A stretch of DNA of 64,000 nt. Origin: Halostagnicola sp. A-GB9-2 (GTDB lineage Archaea; Halobacteriota; Halobacteria; Halobacteriales; Natrialbaceae). The position numbers and the translations under genes are program-made. Location of the stretch: positions 1 to 64,000 of the forward strand of contig NZ_JASJOC010000016.1 in NCBI RefSeq assembly GCF_030068615.1, in the 5' to 3' direction. The notes below the pieces were generated by a model. The model did not search any database. It saw only the letters and a list, made by a program, of their open reading frames with translations, and was not told the origin of the DNA. Each line of letters begins with the position of its first letter. Position 1 is the stretch's first letter. This document shows, piece by piece, positions 7,918 through 16,477 of the stretch.

Positions 7918-9030
7918 ATGGCAGTTCGAACTGCAGTCGTTGGCGGCGGAACGATTTCACGCGTGCACTTGCGCGGCGCTCGAGAGAACCCCCAAACTGA
8001 ACTCGTCGGTATCTGTGATCTCGACGAATCGGTCGCGAGAGAACGCGCCCGCGAGTTCGGAACGATGGCGTTTACGGATTTCTCGGAACTATTGGCGGCG
8101 GGAATCGACTGTTTGCATATCTGTACGCCGGTTCAGAGCCACTTCGAAATCGCGAGTCAGGCGATCGAAGCGGGCGTCGGCGTCATCATCGAAAAGCCGG
8201 CCACGGTCACCGTCGAAGAAATCGAGAAACTCGAGGAGCTCTCCGAAGAATACGACGTTCCCGCGACCGTTATTCACAATCACCTGTTTTACCCGGTCGT
8301 TCGACAGGCTTGCGAGATGATCGAGTCCGGCGAGCTCGGCAAGCTCCAGAGCGTCGACGTGATCTATACTGGTCTCACACCACCCGACCAGGTTAACCGC
8401 GGGTCCTGGGTGTTCGACCTTCCGGGCGGCGAATTCGAAGAGGGGATCCCACACCCCATCTACACCGTTCTGGGCGTCGGCGGGTTCCCCGAGAGCATCG
8501 ACGGTATCTCCGCACAGACGGCGCTCCTCGAGGAGTACGAGGACGGATTTAGCTACGACCAGGCGCAGGTCAACTACGTCTCGGAGTCGGGCGTGCTCTG
8601 TAGTGTGAAGATGCTCTCGGGCGGGCAGCCACAGCGCATGCACGTGATCAACGGCTCCGAGAAGTCGCTCATTCTCGACGAAATCAATCAATCGCTGTAC
8701 ACCGTCGATGAAGATTACACGAACTCGGCTGTCTCCCGGACGAAAAAAGCGGTCGACGTCTCAATGGCACAGCTATCGAGCACCGCTCAGAACGTCAAAC
8801 TCGTCGCGTCGAACCGATTCGACGATAGCTGGGAGAACGAGGCCGAATCCAACTCGCACTTCGCCATCTTCGACGAATTCGTCGAGTGCCTTGAGGGTCA
8901 CGGAGACGTTCCCGCGTCGCTCGAGCAGTCAAAGTGGACGATTCGAACCATGGAAGCGATTCGAGCCGCCGCAGAGCCGTCGACCGAGAAATCTCAACCG
9001 GCCGAGGAAACGGTCTCGATCACGCAGTAA
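7918..9030 (+). CDS. Gfo/Idh/MocA-family sugar oxidoreductase (copy 1 of the duplicated module)
   Basis: 370 aa. The N-terminal Rossmann domain (1-120) has the glycine-rich VVGGGTISRVHL and the family hallmark EKP (IIEKPATVT). The C-terminal alpha/beta domain (about 125-350) carries GGEFEEGIPHPIY, where the His probably corresponds to the catalytic His of the GGGxxxDxGxH motif. Family members oxidise or reduce sugars or nucleotide sugars with NAD(P). The protein is clearly paralogous to the one at 56511-57602 along its whole length (both have CTPVQSH and NRGSWVFDLPGGEFEEG). It precedes a flippase and a beta-helix protein gene, as its paralogue does. Likely role: making a modified sugar for a surface glycan. 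The substrate is unknown. Confidence 0.88.
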   Translation: MAVRTAVVGGGTISRVHLRGARENPQTELVGICDLDESVARERAREFGTMAFTDFSELLAAGIDCLHICTPVQSHFEIASQAIEAGVGVIIEKPATVTVEEIEKLEELSEEYDVPATVIHNHLFYPVVRQACEMIESGELGKLQSVDVIYTGLTPPDQVNRGSWVFDLPGGEFEEGIPHPIYTVLGVGGFPESIDGISAQTALLEEYEDGFSYDQAQVNYVSESGVLCSVKMLSGGQPQRMHVINGSEKSLILDEINQSLYTVDEDYTNSAVSRTKKAVDVSMAQLSSTAQNVKLVASNRFDDSWENEAESNSHFAIFDEFVECLEGHGDVPASLEQSKWTIRTMEAIRAAAEPSTEKSQPAEETVSITQ

Positions 9031-9130
9031 CGCAGATCGCCTCGACCAGGCGGTAACGCGAGTCGTTTCGATCACGCACAACGTGAGTCGACTCGATCGC
9101 ATTGGGACGCGAATCGTCGATTATCACCGC
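9001..9130 (+). repeat. Degenerate 26-bp tandem repeats at the end of the first Gfo gene
   Basis: About five consecutive 26-base units begin at 9001, 9027, 9053, 9079 and 9105. Units 1 and 3 both end TCGATCACGCA. Units 2 and 3 begin GTAACGC, unit 4 CAACGTG and unit 5 GGACGCG, with AGTCG or AATCG following in units 3-5. The stop codon of the Gfo gene (9028-9030) lies inside the array and the flippase starts 26 bases after its end. Confidence 0.5.
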
Positions 9131-9156
9131 GGTAGGCTTCCCTCACTTCGATAGCA

Positions 9157-10617
9157 ATGTCTCTCTCACAACGTATCGCTCGCGGAGTCAAAGCGACCTT
9201 CGGGGCGGAACTCGTTCATCTTGGTGCACAGGCCGGAATTATTTTGTTGCTTACCCGGATGCTCGGGCCCGACGGATACGGGACAGTGTATCTCGCCATC
9301 TCTATCTTTTCGGTCGCGTCGTTGTTCGGCACGGTCGGCATTCCGAAATCGACGGCGAAATTCGTCACCGAGTACGCGCAGAAAGATCGCACGCAGGTTC
9401 GTCACGTCGTTCGCCGGTCGACGGTGGCACTCGTTTTCACGACGGGAATCGTCTGTCTCGTCTATTTTGCTCTCATCGAACCGATCGTTGTCGTCTACGA
9501 CGAGCCGGCATTGGGTCCACTGCTCGTGGTTGGTACGGCATACATCGCGATCAACGTCGCGTACGGATACGTGACGATCCTGTTTCAGGGGTTCGGAAAG
9601 GTCCCCCTGACCGGTGTGACGAGGGCGGTCGCCAACGCGAGTCAGTTCGGGACGATCGTGCTCTTTCTCGTCCTGGGATTCGGAACGGTCGGAGTGATCG
9701 GGGGATTCGTCATCGGCTACGCGATTGCGGTCCTTCTCGCCAGTCTCTACATCGCAAAAATCGTTCGAACGTACCCGCGGACGGAATCGGCCGAACCGGG
9801 TCTCACTCGACGTGTGCTCGAGTACAGCGTTCCGTTGACCGCCTCGCAGGGCGGCAACGTGTTGTACAAACGAGTCGACACACTCATGGTCGGGTTTTTC
9901 TTGACACCCGTCGCTGTCGGATTCTACGAACTCGCAAAGCAAGTGTCGACGTTCGTTATCGCCCCTGCGGGTTCGCTCGGGTTTACCGTGGCTCCGACGT
10001 TCGGTGAACACAAATCCTCGGCACAACTCGAGCGAGCAGCGCGAGTGTACGAGCAATCGCTCGAGTACATTCTCTTGCTCTACCTTCCCGCGGTCGTGGG
10101 AATCGTTTTGCTCGCCGAACCGGGTATTCGGTTCGTTTTCGGTTCAGAGTACCTCGGCGCTGTCCCCGTATTACAGCTATTTAGCGTCTTCATCCTCTTT
10201 CAGGCAATCGATAAGATCACGAACGACAGTCTCGACTATCTCGGGCGAGCCACCGAGCGGGCGATCGGGAAGGGAGTCACCGGAACTGCGAACTTCGGCC
10301 TGAACATCGCGTTGATTCCGCTCATTGGCGTCGAGGGAGCCGCGCTCTCGACGGGAGTGTGTTTTGCGCTGATGGTCTTCTATAACCTGTATTTGATCGA
10401 CAGCGAACTCGACCTTCGCTGGGAGACGATCGCCAGATCGTTCGGTGTGACGGGCGGTATTACCGTCGCGATGACTGTAGCCGTCTACGCGCTGGCACCG
10501 TTTATCAGCGGGCTGTTTACGCTCTTGGGCGTCGTCGCCTCCGGTATCCTCGTCTGGGCGCTGTGTTCGGTTGCGAGTGGTGTCGTCGACGTTGGCGAGG
10601 TCAAAGCGCATCTCTGA
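9157..10617 (+). CDS. Polysaccharide/lipid-linked oligosaccharide flippase (Wzx-like)
   Basis: 486 aa with about 14 hydrophobic segments, the length and layout of the MOP/MATE-like polysaccharide flippases that move lipid-linked glycans across the membrane. Family-typical parts are the N-terminal LLTRMLGPDGYGTVYLAISI (residues about 31-50) and the mid-protein VDTLMVGFFLTPVAVGFYEL. It is a full-length paralogue of the protein at 54922-56385 (both share YKRVDT, FVFGxEYLGAV and DKITNDxLDYLGRA). It is probably cotranscribed with the Gfo gene 126 bases upstream. Haloarchaeal AglR is a related protein, but the sugar carried here is unknown. Confidence 0.9.
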   Translation: MSLSQRIARGVKATFGAELVHLGAQAGIILLLTRMLGPDGYGTVYLAISIFSVASLFGTVGIPKSTAKFVTEYAQKDRTQVRHVVRRSTVALVFTTGIVCLVYFALIEPIVVVYDEPALGPLLVVGTAYIAINVAYGYVTILFQGFGKVPLTGVTRAVANASQFGTIVLFLVLGFGTVGVIGGFVIGYAIAVLLASLYIAKIVRTYPRTESAEPGLTRRVLEYSVPLTASQGGNVLYKRVDTLMVGFFLTPVAVGFYELAKQVSTFVIAPAGSLGFTVAPTFGEHKSSAQLERAARVYEQSLEYILLLYLPAVVGIVLLAEPGIRFVFGSEYLGAVPVLQLFSVFILFQAIDKITNDSLDYLGRATERAIGKGVTGTANFGLNIALIPLIGVEGAALSTGVCFALMVFYNLYLIDSELDLRWETIARSFGVTGGITVAMTVAVYALAPFISGLFTLLGVVASGILVWALCSVASGVVDVGEVKAHL

Positions 10618-11068
10618 GCGGACGTGCCGTTTTCGGGGACACCGTTCTCGCCGGCGACAGTCCGTCCGTTCGGGATAACGGTTGTCAGCGCGCGGTTTCG
10701 GACAACTGGTTTTCACCGCTGTACCGGAGACGATCGAAGAACACACACGCGTTAGTAAAATTTGACCGGACTGATAGTGATCGAACAGTGAACCGGGTCG
10801 ATAGCACTCGTTCGAGTTTCCGTCTCTATGACGTATTGCCATTGGACAAACTTTCCATTTCTAGTGAATCCTGTGGATAAGCCGATTGCCTGGCGAGTAA
10901 TACTCAATTATTGCAACTTGATCCGGGAGGTTCCTCGGTAATATAGTATTGGAAACTCAATGTTTTAACCGATATATAATAATTCGTGAGTAAAAATCCA
11001 TGAATAACTGAACGAACATTCTCAATACAAGGATAATCTATTAATTTTATAAAAAATACAAGGGAAGG
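10618..11068. other. AT-rich intergenic region upstream of the first beta-helix gene
   Basis: No gene is supported. From about 10880 to 11060 the DNA becomes markedly AT-rich, with many TAATA and AAAAAT runs, unlike the GC-rich neighbours. Similar AT-rich tracts precede the other two beta-helix genes. The region may hold upstream regulatory sites or be horizontally acquired. Confidence 0.5.
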
Positions 11069-11100
11069 TTTATACCGGTATGATGGAATTACCCGAATGC
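11060..11100 (+). promoter_or_regulatory. Promoter of beta-helix gene 1 (BRE/TATA)
   Basis: A purine-rich BRE-like AGGGAAGG is followed by TTTATA starting at 11069, exactly 32 nt before the ATG at 11101. The same element and spacing occur before the other two beta-helix genes. It places the transcription start a few bases before the ATG, giving a nearly leaderless mRNA. It argues for the ATG at 11101 over the in-frame ATG at 11080, which would be upstream of the expected start site. Confidence 0.65.
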
Positions 11101-13143
11101 ATGGCACGCGAACCTCCGGTATTGGACGAAGACGTAGTCCATACTGACGCTGAGACGGACGAATTGAGCGGTAATAACGGATTACTCCATAGACGATCGT
11201 ATCTCAAACTCGCTGGGACCTCCGCGGCGACTGCTGCGGTTGCGAGTGCGAACCCGGTTTCGGCTGACGAAGACGAGTACGACGTCATCGGTGGTGCTGG
11301 TCAAATCAGGCTCGGCGACGGCGAAACGCTCGAGAACGTGATCATCGATTTCGATCAGGGATGGACGATGCTTCACTGCACCGGTGATAACGTAACGATT
11401 CGAAACGTCGGTTTCCGAGGCACTCACACCGCAGATCAGCACGCAATCGTCGTTAGCGGGGGCGACACGGTAATCGACAACGTGTACATGGGCGACGGAT
11501 GCGTTCGACCCGCACAGTACTCCAGTCACGGTCAGTGCGGTATCTTCGCTCACCGAGACTTTTATGGACACCTCGAGATCCGAAACTGTAACATTCAGGA
11601 TTGGCCGAACAACGGCATTTACGCCTCCGCTCCGGAGTACGACGGCGGCGGAACGATCGAAATCGATAGCTGTTATGCGGCCAACAATTACGTTTCCTGT
11701 TACCGGCTCGCAACGGACGGCTCCTCGGTGTCGAACTCCGTCGCGTACAACGATGGCAACGGGCGATACACCGGCCGAGCGTTTTGGGGATGGTCGCCGG
11801 GAACGCTAACGATCGAGAACTGCGACTTCCAGGAAGGATCGTACAATCAAGCGATCCACCTTCGGGACAGCGGCTCGATCCAGATACGCGATACGAATCA
11901 CACCGGCATTCACGGTGCTGGGTCGTGGGACATCTCCGAGTCCAACGTGGGCTCGAACCCCGACCTTTCGATGCCCGACGGCGTTCCGACGTCGGCCGAA
12001 GAGGCGGCCACCGGCAGTTCCGACGGCGACTCGGGCGAAGCGCCGCCCGAAGACGACGAGGACGACGACGAGGTCCCCTCGCTCACGAACACCATCGTCT
12101 TCGACGGCAACGGAACTCCGGATACGACGAGCTACGAGTTCGTCGTCAGCGAGGTGGTCGAACCGAGCGAACACGAGGATGCCTCTATCGACGACGCGGC
12201 ATCGGTCGATGAAACCGAGGCGAGCGGCGACGTTGCTGACTACCTCGATGCGTGGGAGTTCGACGGGGAAATCGAACGCCTTTCGGTCGACGGCGACGCC
12301 ACGGTCCGCGTCAACGGTGATGAGATCGACCCGGACGATTACGACGACGTCTTCGAGAACGTTATTCTACTCGACGGTTCCGAAGAAGACGTCACCCGCT
12401 ACGAGTTCGTCGTCGACGGCGACGTTATCCCGTCGAATTACGAGGGAGCCTCGATTGACGACGAAGACGAAATCGACGACGGAACGGTTCACGGCGTCGT
12501 CGCCGACTGGAAGGACGCCTTCCGCTTCAACGGGGATCTCGAGCAGTTCACGGCGGACGGTCCGGCGTCAGTTTATCTGAACGACGAGGAAATCGATCCG
12601 GCGGAGTACGGCGAGGACCGTCCACACCAACTCCTCGTGGAAGGGCGGGGCGTTCCGACGAGCTTCGGAATCACGGTTGACGGAACGATCGAACTGGATT
12701 CGGAGGCCGATCCGGAAGACGAGGCGACGACGGTCTCGGGATCGACCGCACAGAGTTCCGTCACTGACGGCACGCAGGAGTTTTGCTTCTCCGGTACGCT
12801 CTCTGATATCACCTTTTCGGACGGCGAGGCGGCCGTCTTCCTCGACGGCGAGGAAATCGACGTCTCAGAGTACGGTGATCAGGAACTGTTCGCCAACGCG
12901 CTGATTATCGACGGAACCGAAGCAGATGGGCCCAGCACGTATTCCTTCAAAGCATCCGGCGGTGTCGTTAAATCCGATTACGAAGCGGCCTCGATCGACG
13001 ATGAAGACGTGATCGAAGGCAAACGCGTCAGTGGAGCCGTTGCGGATTGGCTCGACGCCTACTGGTTCGACGGCGATATCGAGGAACTCCAGGTACTCGG
13101 TAACGCGAAAGCCGAAATCCAGTACAACGCCCGCGATCAGTAA
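11101..13143 (+). CDS. Tat-exported right-handed beta-helix protein with C-terminal tandem repeats
   Basis: 680 aa. A Tat signal with R31-R32 (RRSYLKLAG) and a hydrophobic stretch ends near ANPVSADE. Residues of about 65-305 form a parallel beta-helix with NVTIRNVGF, DNVYMGDG and IEIRNCNIQDWP-like turns, as in pectate lyases and C5-epimerases. An acidic linker (DDEDDDEVPS) leads to four tandem domains of about 85-90 aa, three of them marked by SYEFVV/YEFVV or YSF, 'ASIDD' and 'VADWxDAxxFDG', each ending near 'VDGxxxxVYLNxEEIDxxEYGD'. The first two beta-helix paralogues match best in the helix part. Expected outside the cell. Probably binds or modifies an exported glycan, but no catalytic residues can be assigned. 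Confidence 0.85.
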   Translation: MAREPPVLDEDVVHTDAETDELSGNNGLLHRRSYLKLAGTSAATAAVASANPVSADEDEYDVIGGAGQIRLGDGETLENVIIDFDQGWTMLHCTGDNVTIRNVGFRGTHTADQHAIVVSGGDTVIDNVYMGDGCVRPAQYSSHGQCGIFAHRDFYGHLEIRNCNIQDWPNNGIYASAPEYDGGGTIEIDSCYAANNYVSCYRLATDGSSVSNSVAYNDGNGRYTGRAFWGWSPGTLTIENCDFQEGSYNQAIHLRDSGSIQIRDTNHTGIHGAGSWDISESNVGSNPDLSMPDGVPTSAEEAATGSSDGDSGEAPPEDDEDDDEVPSLTNTIVFDGNGTPDTTSYEFVVSEVVEPSEHEDASIDDAASVDETEASGDVADYLDAWEFDGEIERLSVDGDATVRVNGDEIDPDDYDDVFENVILLDGSEEDVTRYEFVVDGDVIPSNYEGASIDDEDEIDDGTVHGVVADWKDAFRFNGDLEQFTADGPASVYLNDEEIDPAEYGEDRPHQLLVEGRGVPTSFGITVDGTIELDSEADPEDEATTVSGSTAQSSVTDGTQEFCFSGTLSDITFSDGEAAVFLDGEEIDVSEYGDQELFANALIIDGTEADGPSTYSFKASGGVVKSDYEAASIDDEDVIEGKRVSGAVADWLDAYWFDGDIEELQVLGNAKAEIQYNARDQ

Positions 13144-13144
13144 T

Positions 13145-13178
13145 CTACCAGCCTCTGGGTAGCCGCTTCGGTCTTTTT
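13145..13178 (+). terminator. Probable terminator of beta-helix gene 1
   Basis: Immediately after the stop codon, CTACC pairs with GGTAG (CTACCAGCCTCTGGGTAG). The run TCTTTTTT at about 13171-13178 follows. A T-rich tract after the stop is the main archaeal termination signal, and the hairpin is an optional aid. Confidence 0.5.
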
Positions 13179-13766
13179 TGCGGTGATCGTGTTCGTCGAG
13201 TCGCGACGAACCGCCACCGTGTACCGGTCAGCGCGAAGCCACGGATCGATCAGTTCGCGACGCGACCGTAAACGAATCGGAAAGCCATTCCTCGAGTCGG
13301 GCTCACGGTTTCTGCGAACCGGGATGCGTTGTTCGAACCGAGGTCGAGTTTTCTCGAGCGACTCGGCTTTCCTCGACTCGCCTCCAATCGGATCCTCCTC
13401 TCGGTACGCGTACTGTTTCCCGTTCCGTCGATCCGTTTCACTCGCCAGTTTCGAACCGTTTCGATAGTAATACACTATTGTTCCGCGTGCCGAGCCGCGG
13501 CGATCCGTTCGCGAGAATCTCACGGAATCACACGAACGCCGTCCGGGTACGGCATACTATCGAGACGCAGATCCCAAAAAGAGCCGTCGACCACCCGTCA
13601 CGTCTCATCCGCCACGTCTCGAGGAGATCGACGTACTGTTCGTTCCGGAGTACACTACATTGGGGCGCGACTGGACGTCGGTTCGAAAAAACGGAGATGA
13701 AGCGTAAAGCGGCCGCGGACGAATAACGAAAACTAATTATCGTGCTGTCAACAGCGATTACTTCGC
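13179..13766. other. Intergenic region between convergent beta-helix genes
   Basis: About 590 bases with no convincing gene on either strand. The overlapping frames are Arg-rich and mutually exclusive. No long repeats or RNA-like structures were noted. Its base composition is GC-rich, unlike the AT-rich promoter regions nearby. Confidence 0.45.
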
Positions 13767-14714
13767 CTATTCTCCGCCGGTCGCTGCTTCTTCGGGTGAG
13801 GTTGGCACACCCTCCGGAACGAAGGCTTCCGGGTTGGTGTCGACGTTATCTCCGAACTGAACGTCCGATCCACCTTCCTCGCCGATTCCGCCGTCCATAC
13901 CGGTGTCGTAATCGGTATCGGAAACGACGACGCTCGTTCCCTGCCCGTTTGCGCCGGCGACGATCGATTGGTTCGCGCCGTTCATCTCGAGTTGGCAGTT
14001 TTCGACTTCGATAGTACCGGGCGACCACGCCCAGATGCCACGGCCGCTGAAGCCGCTGCCGTCGACGTAGACGCTCGAGTTTCTGATGCTACTCCCTTCG
14101 GTTGCAACGCGATAGTGTGAGACTTCACAGTCGGCCGCGAAACAGCTATCGATGTGGACCGTTCCGCCACCTGCACCGCCGGGGGCGGAGCCGTAGATAG
14201 CGTTGTCCGCGAAGCCTTGAATGTTGACGTGCTCGAACTCGAGCTGTCCGGAGTGTTCGGGGTTGACCCAGAACGCCGTCTGTCCGTGGCCAGTACTACT
14301 TCCGTTGCGCGCGTCGGATCCGTCGCCCAGATAGACGTTTTCGATGGTACTCGTGTCGCCGCCGGTGTCGGCAACGCCGAAGGTCGCGGAGCCGGCTCCG
14401 GAGGTGTTCTCTCCTTCGAAACCGACGTTTCGTATCGACCACCCGGATCCCTCGGCGGTGATAATAATATCCTGGCCTGTCGTCATGTCGACGAGTTTGT
14501 TCTCCCAGGTTTCACCTGACCCGATCTGGATCGTCTGTCCGGACGCTTCGATGAGTTCGTACTCTTCGTCGGCGGTGGCCGATCCTGCAACGCCGATGGA
14601 AGCGGTTGCGGTCGCGACCGCTGCGACCGAACGCACGTACGAACGGCGCGTTAAGTTCGAATTACTGTCTGAAGTTGGAGGGGCTGTCTCGTTAGTGCGG
14701 GAATTCTCTGGCAT
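13767..14714 (-). CDS. Tat-exported right-handed beta-helix protein, short form
   Basis: 315 aa. The Tat signal has R23-R24 (RRSYVRSVAAVATATASIG), then AGSATADEE before the mature part. Residues of about 55-290 form the beta-helix, with SIRNVGFEG, STIENVYLGDGSD, LEFEHVNIQGFADNAIYGS and VENCQLEMNG. These resemble the helix parts of the protein at 11101, so the two are paralogues. The repeat domains are absent and the protein ends VPTSPEEAATGGE, as the helix part of the larger one ends VPTSAEEAATG. It faces the larger gene tail-to-tail. It is likely secreted and folded before export. Substrate unknown. Confidence 0.85.
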   Translation of the reverse strand: MPENSRTNETAPPTSDSNSNLTRRSYVRSVAAVATATASIGVAGSATADEEYELIEASGQTIQIGSGETWENKLVDMTTGQDIIITAEGSGWSIRNVGFEGENTSGAGSATFGVADTGGDTSTIENVYLGDGSDARNGSSTGHGQTAFWVNPEHSGQLEFEHVNIQGFADNAIYGSAPGGAGGGTVHIDSCFAADCEVSHYRVATEGSSIRNSSVYVDGSGFSGRGIWAWSPGTIEVENCQLEMNGANQSIVAGANGQGTSVVVSDTDYDTGMDGGIGEEGGSDVQFGDNVDTNPEAFVPEGVPTSPEEAATGGE

Positions 14715-14752
14715 GCATTATGGAAACACGACCTTGTGGCCATAAACCTTTC
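14715..14752 (-). promoter_or_regulatory. Promoter of beta-helix gene 2
   Basis: Read on the minus strand, AAGGAAAGG precedes TTTATG whose first T is at 14746, exactly 32 nt before the ATG at 14714. This spacing and the BRE-like sequence match the promoters of the other two beta-helix genes. An AT-rich stretch lies further upstream (14757-14830). Confidence 0.6.
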
Positions 14753-15178
14753 CTTAGAGATGGGTATTAAATTTATAGATATTATTTTGTTCGTACTGGA
14801 TTACTCAAGATATAGTGAATTTAATTCGTCAATCAGGGCACTCCTTTTCATCGAAACCGATGTGGGGCGTCGAGGGAAATTGAATATTGACGCGGAAACA
14901 CCGATCGGTCCGCCCTTTTTCGAGCGTGACTCGAGACGATGTGACTGCTTACTCCCCTTCCACTCCGTTGGCCACTCTAACTTTCTGACGCGATTGACAC
15001 TGCAACTTCCTCACAGGATTGACATCCTCCCCGCGCTGAAGCACGAGGCTTTCTCCTTGTGCCTCGGTAACCGTTTCGACGCTTGCTCGAGTCATGCTCG
15101 AGGACGGACTCGATTCGATTCGAGTGGCGGCCACGAGCCGCCGCTACTCTTGAATTCGGTCTCGGGGCAGATTCGATT
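14753..15178. other. AT-rich to GC-rich intergenic region
   Basis: No gene is supported. 14757-14830 is AT-rich (promoter-distal DNA of the short beta-helix gene). The remainder is GC-rich and contains a short transposon-end-like hairpin at 15019-15056, listed separately. Confidence 0.45.
15019..15056 (-). mobile_element. Possible remnant of an IS200/IS605 (TnpB-type, IS1341-like) right end
   Basis: The plus strand reads TTGACATCCTCCCCGCGCTG followed by AAGCACGAGGCTTTCTCC. This resembles the conserved hairpin found at the right end of haloarchaeal IS1341-type elements, where the element strand reads CGGGGAGGATGTCAA. No tnpB gene or second end is seen, so it would be a solitary relic. Confidence 0.4.
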
Positions 15179-16471
15179 TCAGCGGGTATCCTGTTCGGCG
15201 AACGTTATCGTCCAGTTTGCGGCGTCTGCGATGGCGCGGCCCGCGATCGTCCAGTCGTGGCCGCCTTCGGAACTGATGGGGTACGTAACCTGAGTCGTCG
15301 GCTGCGATACGCGTGAGAGCGGCGCTGAAAGATCCGAGTGAAACCCGAAGTTCGAAAGCATCGAGTCGGGGATTCCGTCGCCACTGAAAGCAAGCAACGA
15401 GTCATCGCGCCGATCCTCGATGATTCGCGCCAGCAGTGTCTGGAGGCCGTCTCGGCGATCCCTCGTCGTCGCCAACGGTACGACATCGGTGAGATTGGTA
15501 ATCTGTGACCCGCCTTCGCTCGTCGTTCCGGTGATTATTCCTGCTATCGGCGTTCCGTCCCGTCTCGCGACGTAGGCGTCGTAGGACAACTTCGGATTGT
15601 CGAACCGCCAGTCGTAGAACGTTTCGGTCCGGTTTGCGTGGAGTGTTCCGGGAACTGCTTGACGATATAGCTCGGCGAACGTGCCGGCGGGAACCTCCTC
15701 GAATCGTTCGACAGAAACGCCTTCGACGCCGCGTTCGCGTGACTCGCGTGCACGAAGATAGCGTTTTAAAACCGGGGTTGCGGCGCTCGTCAGCGACGAG
15801 AGGCGTTCGGATTCGTCCGTCTCGAGCATCGAATCTGGTTGCTGAATGCGGTAGTACGTCGGCACCTCCTCGACGATTTCCCAGCCGTGTTTGAGACTCC
15901 CTGAGAGTGTCGCCGGATTCGGGAAGTTGAAAAACAGTTCCGGATCCCGCTCCCGGTAGTGTTCTTTCATTCGTTCGGTTGTTCGAGAGTAGAGCCCACG
16001 ACGGCGGTGGTCCGGATGAACCATGACATCCGCCGGCTGATAGCCCCTGAACGTCCGGTCTTCGACGCGCAACTCGAGGACGAAACTGGGCTTCGTCCCG
16101 ACGATCTCTCCCTCGTGGGTCGCAAGAATAATCGGAACGTGATCGACGTAGGGATTGTCCTCGTACTTCCACTGAAACCACGCTTCGTCGACGTCCCCGA
16201 AAACGAGGTCGTACAGCTCGAGGAACCCATCCCGGTCCGCCGGTTCGTAACGTCTGATCTCGTATGGGTCCGACTCGTCTTCCTCGCTACTGGCTCCTGC
16301 CCGTTCGGCTTCTTCCGCCCGGTCAGCGCTTTCGGCCGTGCGATCGTCGGCGGCGGGTACCGAACTGTCGTCGGACTCCGTCTGCCCGGACCCGTCTCGA
16401 TCGATATCCATCTCATCCGTCTCCTTTCCGCTCGTTTCCTTCTCGTCAGTTCTGGGGTTGTTTGACGCCAT
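15179..16471 (-). CDS. GNAT-fold N-acetyltransferase
   Basis: 430 aa. The first 70 residues are acidic and low-complexity. A GNAT domain follows (about 72-215): YEIRRYEPADRDGFLELYD at its start, VVGTKPSFVL, then the acetyl-CoA loop VMVHPDHRRRGLYSRTTERM. The C-terminal half (about 220-420) looks like a second, degenerate acyltransferase-like domain, with YVARRDGTPIAGIITG. It could acetylate an amino sugar of the surface glycan, but no substrate can be derived. It lies 6 bases after the CoA-transferase gene and is probably cotranscribed with it and with the polytopic protein gene upstream. Confidence 0.8.
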   Translation of the reverse strand: MASNNPRTDEKETSGKETDEMDIDRDGSGQTESDDSSVPAADDRTAESADRAEEAERAGASSEEDESDPYEIRRYEPADRDGFLELYDLVFGDVDEAWFQWKYEDNPYVDHVPIILATHEGEIVGTKPSFVLELRVEDRTFRGYQPADVMVHPDHRRRGLYSRTTERMKEHYRERDPELFFNFPNPATLSGSLKHGWEIVEEVPTYYRIQQPDSMLETDESERLSSLTSAATPVLKRYLRARESRERGVEGVSVERFEEVPAGTFAELYRQAVPGTLHANRTETFYDWRFDNPKLSYDAYVARRDGTPIAGIITGTTSEGGSQITNLTDVVPLATTRDRRDGLQTLLARIIEDRRDDSLLAFSGDGIPDSMLSNFGFHSDLSAPLSRVSQPTTQVTYPISSEGGHDWTIAGRAIADAANWTITFAEQDTR

Positions 16472-16477
16472 TGCTCG

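Noticed and set aside
8089-8691. 200-codon frame opposite the first Gfo gene
   Set aside because: It is a shadow of the Gfo gene, which shows all family motifs.
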